64,000 nucleotides of DNA from Campylorhamphus procurvoides (Eukaryota; Chordata; Aves; Passeriformes; Dendrocolaptidae). Positions within the stretch are counted from its first letter, which is position 1. Every line of letters begins with the position of its first letter. Shown here piece by piece: positions 38,671-50,551 of the stretch. Position numbers and translations under genes: made by a program. The notes below the pieces were generated by a model. That model was not told where the DNA came from, made no database searches, and saw nothing but the letters and a program-made list of their open reading frames with translations. Where the stretch lies: contig WBMV01003161.1 in assembly GCA_013396655.1 (NCBI GenBank), forward strand, positions 2,974,059 to 3,038,058. Direction: 5' to 3'.

Positions 38671-41600
38671 AGAAAAATCAAACCATAAGCTTCAATGGCA
38701 GCCAGAAGAACAAAGTATCTGACCTCAGTCTTCAAAGACAAGGAAACACAGAAATAATACTGACCCTCCATTACTCATCCCTACTGTGCTGGGTTGGTAC
38801 AATCCATGCAGGCCATTCAGAATTAAACAGACCTCCAGAAAAATGTTCAGCTCAAAGGGATTTGTTAAAACCGAGCCCAAGGCAGGTTATGTGATTGAAA
38901 TGAAATGCACAGCACCCCTCAGGAGCACTGGACACGCCATTCCTGGATTGCAACAGTCACATTCATCTGCTTATAATTTACAAATTAGCTCTAGCTAAAA
39001 TAAGAATTTCCTCACACCTTGAAATCTAAAATATCAGGTATTTTTCCCACAGTTAACTTCATCCTCCCTTCCCTTTCAAAAGTCAATGCATTTTTTTCAT
39101 GGTGATAGCTTATCTTAATCCAATATTTAAGCTCTCAGCTCTGTTTCCTGTCCCTTAGGTGGCAGTCTGATGTGTATCACACCCAAAATCGTCACTGGGG
39201 GGTGGATGCAGTAACCCTGGTTTTGTCTGACCAGTTCCCATCACTGTTTGTGGTACGCCAAATGTTTGTGGAACAACACACAAAACAAGGATATGGACCT
39301 GGCAGGGAAAACAGCTCAGCAAAAGGGGGTATGTTACACTAGGTCTGTCCAGGGCAGCAAACATTGATGCTGGGAGAGCACAAGGGACAGCACATGAGAA
39401 GACATCACTGCTGAAGTGAAACACATAAATCCCTTTTTCACAAAGAACAGCATTTTGGCCCTATTTTGGCAGGTGTGTCAATCCCTTTGCAAGGCAAGTA
39501 CCAGCTAAGTCAGCTGAGATCATTGCCTGGTGGCAATGCCTCCTGTTCCCCTTCGCTGAGCAGGGCACGGGGGATGGCTCAGGACTGCTATGAGAGGGCA
39601 TTAATTACACCTCTCACTTTGTGCAGTCATGCCTGCATGGGCTTTTTCCAAGGCTTTCCTCAGTTACATCTGTGTGAGAGAGATGTTTGTGTGGACAGAA
39701 CAGGAAAGTGCTTTCAGCCACATAATCTGGGAAATGGGGGAAAAAAAACCCAAAGCCCTTTGACTGAAGCCTTCCTCTACCGCAACCTAGGCCAGAAACC
39801 ATCATCTCTTCACATCTCTGCAGAGATCCATGCTCAAAACTCACGTAGACTTGATACAGGGCTAGTTAAAGCCTGGTGAAACAAGACCCACACAGCTTCC
39901 CACAGGACTGAAGACGATATAAACCCCACCAGCTTGGTGGGACAGTAGTAGGACAAAACATCCCCCAAACTCAACCTGCCCCCATCTGGTCTGACCCATC
40001 AATGTGGACAAACTGCCATCCCAGGCACCAGGACACCCTCCTTCCATCTTCCTGTGGACCTGCTGGCTCAGTAAGGGACATCTCCTGACACCACAGACCT
40101 GCGTCCCAGTCCATGTGAGTCCAGTCCCCAAAAGATGACGTTTCACATTGCAAAATCCCATCTGTGCCTGGGGACACTACAGCTTTATCACCTTCATTTA
40201 CTTCCCACCACAAAAGGTCCTCATCTGAAAGGTAGTATTTTATTATTTAAGCACTTTTGTAGCTTGATTCCCGTGGTTTCTGCACATCACTCAGGCCGTC
40301 TGCTGACAGTTGCAAGTGAAATCTGTAAGTGCTGCTGGAACTTGCACTGATTTGTAATGAAATGGCTTTGAACCAACATTTTCATCAAAGGTACTTCTGC
40401 CTCACCCTTTTGCTAAATACAAAGTGGTTTCCCTGTTGGGAAAGATAATGAATGCTAGAAATAAGAATAGTTTTGAGCAAAAGCTCCCAACAAAGCGGAA
40501 AACTTGGAAATGACCTGAGGAAATCAACTTTTCCTCCCTATGAGATTTGAATTGTTAGACAAAGCAATCTTTATCCAACAAATCAATGCTAATTTCTCAT
40601 GCCCATCATAAGGACGACCACACTGTGCTCAGATACTTCATGTCCAGAGCTGAGCTGAACATGGTCCTGAGGTGCTACTGGTGATCCCTCAAAAGCTCTT
40701 GGTACCAGATACCTCTCAGCTCTGCAGAGCTGGAGACATAACACACAGATACATACGTACTTACACACACTTTACTCCATCAATAATCCCTCCTTCATAC
40801 AACACTGCCCTGTAGCAGACACAGTGCTGCTTCATGACATTACAAGAACATGATTTTCCCCTAGGAAGGAGGCAAAGAAACAACTGCAAACATTAAAAAC
40901 AATATTTCACACAAAATTTATACTGAGCTTACCAGCTACTACAAATGATTTTCTGAAGAAGTGGTGTTTACAAGGCTAGCCAACAACTCCTGGGTAAACC
41001 TTGTAAGTCAATTAAATACTACTCTGACATGGAGTCATGGATCATCCAGTGCTCAAAGAGTGGAACTGTTGGTTTTAGTAAAAGGCAGCAATCTGGTAGC
41101 AGATACATCACACTGTCTGGTGTCATTAGAAAGTGTATGTTCCACCAATTACAAAATTAATTATAAAGTCATGTCAGGTCACTCAGCTGGAAAATAATTC
41201 ACTTCATAATATTAAATGAGAGACAGTGCCCCACCTTCATCAGTATGCAAATTGCAATGGATTGCTTGGCACTAACCCAGCTATCTCCAAAGCCAGGAGG
41301 TGCCCAGCACATAACCCAATATACTCCTCAGGGGTGAGACAGATCAATATCATCTTGTAAGAATCCAGTTTGGCAACAAGGAAAATGCAGCAGGTGAACA
41401 GAGATGGCAAAAAAAAAATGTGAGAGGGTTCTGTAGCAAAATTTTTAATTTACCTACAGTCAAATAAAATTTTAAATATAAGAAACACGACACTGCAAGA
41501 GCCCCTGAGCTGGGGAAGGACTGATAATATCAACATTTCCTCTGAGCCAGGACCATGTGTGTTGATGGCATACCCATCTGAAAGAAACCTTTGGAGATTG

Positions 41601-42479
41601 CTGCTGCAAGCTTTGCTAGAAGATCATCACTTAATGTATTTGGGAATAGGCTGGTTGAGTGCTTTTCTTTTCTAAGGAGTTTTGGTAAAGGCACTACAAA
41701 AAACTTCAGGAAAGTGCTGTGGTGTCGTGATGTTATGACTTCAAAAAACAAGCACTACATATTTCTGGGGTCAGATACCCAAATGTCCTGTACAGAAGGG
41801 ATTTTGTACCTTCTCTGATCTCTCAGGAGCTGAGATGCCAGACTGCCCTCAGGTCAACACGCCATCTGAATAAGGTTCAACTGTACTGATACACCAGAAG
41901 AATTAGGAAGACTACAGAGATTTCAGTGGGTAAAGTTACACACATCCCACCCTATCTTCCAGACAATAATTAGCCTTCTCCAAACCAAAGCCTGTTGCCC
42001 TTTATAAGTACACAACCTCTCTTGTCCCCCAGATTTACCAGGAATGCAGCTGACAAGGTGCCCAACTCCCACCTGATTACCTAGTTTTCCCTAAGTGATG
42101 GGTGCTGTCCTTGGGGCAGCCACCAGACTTTTAAAATTGCCTCTGCAACATGAAGGGACAAACCTTCATCTTCCTTCTACGTGTGTGCTTACAAAAAATA
42201 TTGCACATTGACAAGCACGCACATTTAAAGACTGTCATGAAGAACCTGTATAAAACAAAAAACACCAAAACCAAACCCCAGATACTTATTCCCTGCTCTT
42301 TCCCCATGAAACACCTGCAGCCCTGAGACACAGTTTATTACATTTGGAGCAGCCCTGCACATTGAAACTCCTTTTATTGCTTTGGGAACTTGCATCACAG
42401 TTCCCTTCAGTTTGACAAATATTTTCTCATATAGCACAACAAAACAAAGTTGGCTGCCAAGGAACAGGATAGAGATCTC

Positions 42480-42505
42480 ATATATGTATGTTTGTGTGTG
42501 TATAA
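42480..42505. repeat. TA/TG low-complexity tract
   Basis: A degenerate dinucleotide stretch (atatatgtatg, then tttgtgtgtgtat). Confidence 0.7.
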
Positions 42506-43439
42506 AAGCAAATAATACCCACACATTTCCATATGATGCAAGCTGACATTTCCTTACCAATGCAAATAGCCCTGCCCTGCCGGTCCCTGAGGCTACACGA
42601 TGTTAGGAACACTGAGAGGTGGATGTGAGGAGTCTCACACCCAGATCACCTTGTCACACAGGTATATATCCCTCACTGCTGCAAATCCCAGGCATATTCC
42701 ATGTTAATTCTTGAGCCTCTGCTTCAACCTGGCTCCAGCATGCCAGGCCTATTGATAACTGCCAGATCCACCATCTGCTGCTGAAGAGCCCAGCAAGCCC
42801 ATTGCAGAGAAGGTATCTGGCTCTGTCCTTGAGGCACAGCTAGCCCACCTGCTTCAGTCCACAATGTGACACAGCTTTCCCACTCTGGGCAAGATCAGGG
42901 ATGGCTGAACTTAATCAGAGGCCCTGGAAGGAGAGTTTTACAGCCTTGCTCAGATTTCTCCTCAATGCACACTTCTGAATTGCTGAGACTGCAGGGAAAA
43001 GGCAGAAATGAAGCCATCTGCCTCGCAGCACAGCTGGACCATGCTCTGGAAGGGCTGCTCCCCACTTTGGGCACCCCTGCACCCAATGGATCCACACCAA
43101 AGAGCCAAGCAGGGACCAGAGCCAGCAGCTGGGATTGGTACAGAAGATTATGCTTTAATAGACTGAAGTGGCTGTATCAGTACTTTTCAGTCAAATGGTA
43201 CATTTGGGGTTGTTTGTAGTCCTGAATTTCCACCCCAATCCCCCTCTAGCACATGCTGCTACACTGGAGTCAGAGACTTGGGGATGGCAGCTGCTCTCAC
43301 ATCACCTGGGGTCATGCACATCCCCACGCTCCAGGGCTCAGAGACACTGCTGACCAGAAGCACCAGCAGACTCAGTGTTCAAAATCTCCCATGCACCTGG
43401 GCCACTGCACCCACAGACACAAACCATCTCAGATCAGCT

Positions 43440-43870
43440 AAAAGCAATATGCCTCCTTTTCATTTCTTTTAATAGGCTTGAGGGTTTTGTTTCCTTATTT
43501 GTTTTTAAACAAGTAACTTGCTATCTATTTTCCATTCTGATTTGTCTTTTACAGGTTTGCCTTTGCTTATGGAAATGACACTGTCTTTTTTACGAAGTTT
43601 TAAATTTAAAGCTCATTCTAGTTTTTGATCAACTCTCTGCATTAATTTCCTCTTCAATTTAGGTAAAGTTTACTTGTATTAGTTTCTCAAGCTATATTCC
43701 CTCTCCCTGAATAAGGTTCAAACATGCTCATTTCCTCATGCTGGATTATTTTCATTAGATTCAACTACTTTTGAAGTATATGTCTTCTCTGGAAGCTTTC
43801 CATCTCTTTTGGAGTTTCACCTTTTGCATTTGTTTGCCAGGGCTCTGCTCTGCATTCCTCACTGACCCAG
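43440..43870. other. T-rich block with reversed strand skew
   Basis: About 430 bp where T greatly exceeds A on the + strand. Three 60-base lines (starting 43501, 43621 and 43741) give T 85, A 41, C 30, G 24 by hand count, the reverse of most of the window. A pyrimidine-CAG acceptor-like string (ctgatttgtcttttacag, ending 43554) occurs in it. The minus strand has no long open frame; the best short one is about 37 codons. An old mobile element inserted in the other orientation, or a local minus-to-plus transcription change, could produce this. I cannot identify it. Confidence 0.35.
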
Positions 43871-46223
43871 CTCTCTGCAAGAGCACACAGGAGTGCTTGG
43901 AGGATCTCCCTAACAACAAATCCTCAGTTTAACAAAACACACTGGTTTATCTGGTTTTGCTGCTGAATCTCTACCTGCCATCTACACTGGTTTAGATGGT
44001 TAATAAAACATTAAAGAAAAAAAATAAATGGAAGTATTTAAATCCAGAGTTATGCAAAGACATTCTTTACTTTCAAGACTGCCTACTCCCCAATATGGGC
44101 TTTCCAAACCTCTGATGAGAGCCTGACTAAAGAGAGGCCTCAAACACAAGCAGTCCCAGTGCTTGGCAGGCTCATGTGCAGTTTTCAAGCCCAACAATTT
44201 GCAGCCTTTGGAACAGCCACCCAACAATGGCCATGGAAACAGCCAAGAGGTGCCCAGCAGCTTTTGAAAAAGATCAACACATTCATTTTAGTCCCTTATT
44301 TGTTACTAATTTCCAAAGGCGTTCTGCAACACATACACAGCACAGCTTTCCCTGGAAAACTTTCTAGCAAAGATATGATGTTAGAAAGCACTTTACAAGT
44401 AAGTCCAAGAGTTTGCTCACAAACTTCCTAGGAAAAAAATAAGCAAACCACAGCCACCACTCTGAGAAACTGCCTTTGTGAAGAGAGATGGAAATAAAGT
44501 GGGGTAGGGGGGAGGAAGATCATTGCATTGTCTGACATTTTGTGGTCATGGTGTAACCAGCCAGACAATTCCCATGAGAAAAGGCTACAAAGAAACAGAG
44601 GCTGGCCAACCCCATATTTAAAAATTTCCTAATGTATGGTTGCTACATTTAGCCCAGACAGCGCATGAACACCACAGAGATTTGTAAGATTAAAACCAAT
44701 TGAGATATCCCAGTGTGATGCTGTTTAAATGATCAAGCTTCCAGTGGGTAGATATTCAAACAGTTTTTAGAAACCTTTGTCTTCCCACTAACAACCACAG
44801 ATCCAAGATCCCCTATTCTTCAATCATTTCTTACATTCCTAACTGTCTGCACCTCCTAAACCCTCAAGTAAACGCTGCCTTTTGATGAGTCCATCTGCAT
44901 GAAACAGCAACATGTTTTGTTGGTGTATGATGTACTTTGTCAATACAAGGGCAGGGAAAGAATGGACCAAGGCAATTTCTGAGCCTTCAGCTAAGAAGTG
45001 GAAGTAATTTCAGCTGAGATTTATTAATACATTAAACCTCACCATCTCCTGTTTAATTAAGTTTATCAAAACCACTTTCATTCCGCACATCTTGAAGCGC
45101 TGGGTACAATTCTGGGTATTTCTGGTATGACAGATCAAGGTACCAGAAATCAAAAAATGCTTAAATTAAATTAAATCTGAGGGGACAGGCTCTGCTTCCA
45201 TGGTTTTTCCATACTGCATTTTCTTCACTTACAACTCAGCTTGAATTTTAGCCATTATCATATTGTTACAATGAAAATATTAACTTTCCCACTAACCACA
45301 AGTAAATACATTTTACCAGTTCAAAACAATGAATCCGAGACACAAATCACTTCAGCCCTGCCAGCCTGGCAGAGTCATTCAGTCTCAGCAACAAAAGGTT
45401 TCAATCAGATAGCCAAAACTTTTGTCCATCAGATTTAGATTTGTCCTGAAATGCAAGACAGACTTTCCTCCTTCCCCCCTTTACAGAGCCAAAATGCACA
45501 GAAACTCAGAAAATTAAAACCTGCTGCGTTATTCTGCAACATGCTACAAAATGTAATAAAAAGCCAAATGTCTCTTTGCCCTCCCCTCCTCATCAAGTTG
45601 AATTATTTTCTTAAACAGTTATGTAGTTGCAACTCTGCCTGAGTCTCCAAAAGCTAAACAATTATACCACAATAGGGGTATTTTGTTCGCTCAGAAAAAA
45701 AATCATCTAATGAAAAACTGTGTTGGTGGTTGAATCAGCTTCCTTTAGGAGGAGCTGGCTGTAATCTCAGTGGGACTTGGGGTTTCGGCTATTCATACTG
45801 CTCAGAGCAGTTTCTGTTTTTTCTCAAAGCAATGTAACCCAGCAACACAGAGAAAAGCTGTGATTAACTTCTTCTGAGATACAAGATGTCGTGGCAATGC
45901 AAGTCTCCTCTCCACTAAAGAGAATCATAACTCTCTATCGCTCTGTCTGTTGTGCACAGCCACCTCACCTCTCAGGCTGAGCCTAAAGGGAAAGTTGGAA
46001 ATCACTGAAATTTTCTCTTTTACCCCAAACCAAATTGATTGTGGACCTATGACTCTCAAACCAGAGAGAATCCTTCAGAACTGCAAGAAACTGCAGCTCT
46101 CCAACCCTGATCGATACCTTCAGTTCCTTCCCAACCACAGGAGAGCTTTAAAATTAACAAGCATTATATTGGCTGACTTTATCCAATGAATAGCTATCAA
46201 TTATCTACACAGAAGACATTTAC

Positions 46224-46249
46224 TTTTATTTATTTTATTTATTATTTAT
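46224..46249. repeat. (TTTA)n-like tract
   Basis: A degenerate TTTA/TTTTA repeat of about 26 bp. Confidence 0.8.
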
Positions 46250-47362
46250 GCAAATCTCCATATGTGGTGGAAGGAAACTGGAAGAGAACATCTGGGCATC
46301 AAAATCTTACCTCAATTACATACCTTTTTTAAAAAAGAATGCACTAAAAAGCTTGTCAATCCCAATAAACTCTTTTTTAAAAACCCAAGACACCACAACC
46401 AACCAAAAAAGCGAAGTGGAATTATAAGAATGATGTTAAGAAAAAAATTAAACTAGTTCCCTTATCTCTCATATGAGGCACCCCAGCTTCACCCTTATCT
46501 CTGACAGTAAGACTCTGCTATCTGAGATACAGAATAATCCATAATTAATAGGTTTAAAATAAAATAAGACCCATCTGGCTGTCCCACCAATGCAGAGATC
46601 TTGGGAGAAATTCAGTTCACACACCTCTACTGTCCAGGCTTCTGGAATCTGGTACTTCACACAGCTGGGCTGCAGAGACCTTACCCAAGAGCTGCAGGAC
46701 ATCCAGCAGCTCCAGATCCAGCAGTTTCAGAGCTAACTCTGCCAGGCAGGGGAATCACCGGAGCTGCCCCCAGAGCAGCAGAGAAGTGAGATTCCCACCC
46801 TGGCACAGCTGCTCCATCACTCTGCTCCAGCCCCAGCAGCCACGACCCACACACTGTTCTGGGACAAGCACCAGCCTTCCTCTGTCCAAGCACTTAACTA
46901 ATGAGTACACTGATGCAGCCACTTCTTTGTGCTCTGGGAGATATTACTTTTTTTAAAATGACAGGTTCTATTATCTCCTGTGTATATTAAAACTGGTCTT
47001 TCAGCCCTTCCATTAATACCAGATCCCCGAGTCAGAGGTGAACTCTGAGTGACGCTCACACTTTCAGATCAGGGCATCTCTCTGACAAGGCATCTGACAT
47101 GGCCTCTTTTCATGTCTTGGGGTTACACCAAGAGGGGAAAAAATTGCCCAGAGCTGCGGGTTTCCAAACTGCTCTCTAGCAGCAGTTATTTATTACTGCT
47201 CTGCCCCACAATGTCACTTCCCAAGCTCCCAGGTGCTGCAGAAGAAAGAAAGAGGCCTTTCCCTGCTATCAAGAGTTGCAAAGTATCTTGAGAAAAAACT
47301 GGTGAGGGATAAGCAGATGGGCACGAGATGAAAGGAAAGCAATCCTAGGGCTGAAAGCACGA

Positions 47363-47399
47363 CTTTTATGTTTTGTAAAGCTTTTTATGTTTCGCAAAG
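47363..47399. repeat. Two-copy tandem repeat, about 18-19 bp unit
   Basis: cttttatgttttgtaaag (47363-47380) is followed directly by ctttttatgtttcgcaaag (47381-47399), the same unit with one inserted T and two substitutions. A local tandem duplication that has started to diverge. Confidence 0.8.
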
Positions 47400-47405
47400 T
47401 TGACC

Positions 47406-47419
47406 AAAAAAAAAAAAAA
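47406..47419. repeat. A14 homopolymer
   Basis: Fourteen A bases followed by a G-rich run (ggaggggggag). Confidence 0.85.
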
Positions 47420-47689
47420 GGAGGGGGGAGAAAAATTCAGATCAGAATACAAGAATAAACTGAATAAACTTATCACAGACAAAGTATCATTGACAAAAAT
47501 GTACTACTGCCAAGAATAAATTGTACTGCTTGCCTGTTGCACTCAAGCTAAAAAACCAAACTCCAAGCAGGCACCTCCAAAGCCATAAGGGAACAGGGCA
47601 GCTTCATTCTCCTGCACAGAAATCCTTCAGGAACCAGCTATCAGCTCTTAATGACTAGTTTTGTTACTCACAGGCCCCACAATGAAACA

Positions 47690-47790
47690 GGGGGTGGCAG
47701 AGGTTACCACGCTGTGGTAATAATCGAATTTAAGGGGATTATAATCATTATAAGCTAATCAGGGTAGAATTATATATTTTTAATTAGCAG
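47690..47790. promoter_or_regulatory. Candidate regulatory block: RUNX-like palindrome plus TAAT cluster
   Basis: TTACCAC-gct-GTGGTAA (47704-47720) is a perfect 7-bp-arm palindrome, and its right arm with the preceding T reads TGTGGT, the RUNX core. The next 60 bp hold several TAAT/ATTA cores (taataatcg, gattataatcattataagc, ctaatc, tttttaattag). No open frame or simple repeat explains the pattern. Motif identity is visible; function is inference. Confidence 0.3.
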
Positions 47791-50511
47791 CTGCTGTGCG
47801 GTTAAGGCAGTAGAATCCCCAGCTGTTTGCTGGTAAGTGCAACCAACAGTATCTTACTTGAAGTGCAAAATACATACTTTTACATGGAAAATATATTAAG
47901 AAAATCAAAAAAATTGCCCTTAAAAATACTATATACTGTAATGCCTCATTACAGATCATGCCTTTTGCTTTCAGCATTGGAAAGATTTTTTTTTTTGAAG
48001 CCCATAAATTCTTGCATTTAATCTTATACCAAACATAAGCCAAAAATAAAAATACACAATACACTGTGTATATTGTTACTTCAAACCACATAGTAGTTAC
48101 CCGTAAATCCTACAGCATTTGGTATAAACACATAGTGTTTGCCTACTCATTGTAAGTCTAGAAAAGGACATATTTCTGGGGAGCATTAAGAGGTATTCAC
48201 TGCATGAATAATAGAACCTGAATAAAACTTGTCATTTGGATTTTCTTGTAACAACAGATTTTAATCCAAGATTCCCAAGTAAAGAAACAGATCTCCTTGG
48301 TTTCTGTAACCACCCCTGTGCAAACTGTTGTATTTTTACATTATTTTTCAGCTGCATTTTAACTGAGAACCTTTCTATGTTATCGCAGAGAGACTCCAAC
48401 AGGCACCAATCCCCAGAGATCCTGCTTTGTTTAAAAATAAAGCAAATCCAACAGCCAGTTCAACCAAAAAAAATGGTTTTGTTAAGGCCGTTCAGGTATA
48501 AAAAGGGTGTTCGGAGCCTGCAGAAGCTTGGCAGAAGTCTACAGCAAAAACCCCAAACAGCAAAGCAGTTGGTTGTGTCTTCAAACATGTTCTTCAGGTT
48601 CCTGGGGTTAGACCAACCTCCTTCCCCACAGTCTAGAAGATTTGTGATATTTTGGTCAAACACAGGGTAGCAGCAGGACCACATCTGAGCACAGCCAGTC
48701 CCCTCATTCCCACCATGTCCCACCACTGTTAACTGGCCCCTTCCAAAAACAAAAACACCAAATAGTACATGCTGGTTTGGACCTCCTGCAAACACACCCC
48801 ACTCACCCTGAAGTCACATTCCCAGAAGTCAAATCAACCCAGAAAACTCACAGGGATCATTAACAATTACCAAGACACAGGCTAAGACACTGCTGAGTGA
48901 CAAACCAGGTTTTTTTGCCCTCTGCCTCATTATTTTCACCAGACCACATCTGCTGAGCAAGTACAGGCTGTCTCCTGAACATGCTACCTAGGACACAGCA
49001 GTTTTCTCCAATTTAGAACAGCTCCTCTACTCATGGCTAATGAAAATTAGTCTTAGGGGAGGTTAAAACACAGAATTAGCCTTCCCAGTAACTATTTGAG
49101 GATATGCCTTAAGGTACATCCACAAGGTGCTGGAAAGGGCTAAGCAGCCACCTTGAAATTCACAGCCCTCCCAGAGCACAGGGCTCTGCCCAGGCCAGCT
49201 GACGAGCACCTCCCTAAGCCAAGACAGCTCAGCTTTGGATGGTCCCTCTCTGGGTCCAGCCCTACTCCTCCCCATGGTGGGCAGATCGTGTCAGTGATGC
49301 TTTCCCTGCCACAGGCTGCCCTTGTCTTGTCCTGCCCAAATAACACTGACACTCCCCAGCCTCCACAAGCAATGAGTGTTTGTGTCTGTCCCAACATTCT
49401 TCCCATTGCAGACCAGGTACAGATTAAATAGCTGCAGAATATAAATGTCTCAGATTCAGTTATTTTTGATAAAACTGTTTTCTCTGAAATGGGTGCAATA
49501 CAAGCCAGACTAAATTTCAGCTCTTAGCAGAAATTGAGATTTCTAGGAGTTTCTAAGCACTATGTGGTCCTGAACAATGTCCTCTGCCATCTCTGGGGAC
49601 TTTGACTAACAGTTGGCAAATGAAGACTCAGAAAACCCAACAGCCATTACTTGACTTAAATACTTTTCTGTTGACTCAGACTGAAGCAGCCAGCCCTGGT
49701 AATAAAAGGGCCTTCCCCCTCAAATGCCAAGAGCTCTTGGGTAATCATCTGGTCTTGCAGATGGGTGCTGCTGTCAAGTCTGTCCTCTCCAACACCACCC
49801 AAAACTCTGTGAGTGTTACTGATTGCTTCAGACCAAGGTTACCAGTGACAGGAGTTATACAAGACAAACTCTAGTCTATTCTAAAACACAACACGCCCTC
49901 ATAGCAAGTGCAAAATATATTTGAGGGGAAAAGAAGCCTAAAAAGACAGCTGGTACACCCAAAATATTAGCATCACAAACACAGAACTTTCAAGTCACAA
50001 AGACAGAGTCATCACTGAAAACACTGCCCCTGACAAGAGGTGCACGAGGAAATCAAAGACTTTAACTGAGCTGTGGCACTGAGCAGTGCCCAGGCAGGCA
50101 AATAATGGACTAAATTAATTGCCTGTAGCATGACACTGCTGCAAAATCCTGGAGGTTTTGAGTGCTTTGCAGCATCGTTCTTTCAACTCTACCCCATGCT
50201 GGGACTTTAATCTGTAGGGCTGTAATGGTACTATCAGCAGTGTTAGAGGCGAGACTAAAAATAAACTTGGGACAAGAAAAATTCAAAGCTCCTCCTCCCC
50301 ACAAGGTCTGGAGGGAATTTCCTGAGTCAGTCAGACTGCTGGATCACTTGTTTACTTGTTACTAAGTATGAATTTTCACAGCAGCGTGTGTGGTTTTCAC
50401 TGAAGTTTCCAAGTCAAAATCAACAGGGCAATAATGTCATAAAAAAACTAAACAGGACTAACCCTCTCTTGAGAACTGGGATCCTTGCTGCTTCCCTGCC
50501 TGTGCTGCACG

Positions 50512-50551
50512 CTGCATTTCCAGGGCAAATACTGCATTTCCAGGTCAAATA
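50512..50551. repeat. Two-copy 20-bp tandem repeat
   Basis: ctgcatttccagggcaaata (50512-50531) and ctgcatttccaggtcaaata (50532-50551) differ at one position. A recent tandem duplication. Confidence 0.9.

Larger units (their letters stand above)
36543..43439. other. Non-coding stretch, no gene recognised
   Basis: No exon or RNA gene recognised. The block at 37080-37240 is AT-rich and not repetitive, and looks like candidate conserved non-coding DNA. An octamer ATGCAAAT followed by TGCAAT occurs at 41245-41257. Open frames at 38038-38497 and 39466-39879 overlap in several frames on both strands and have no protein-family pattern. Confidence 0.65.

Noticed and set aside
40934..40953. 20-bp micro-exon-like interval on the minus strand between an AG and GTAAGC
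   Set aside because: The pyrimidine tract is short and 20-bp exons are rare. This fits chance.
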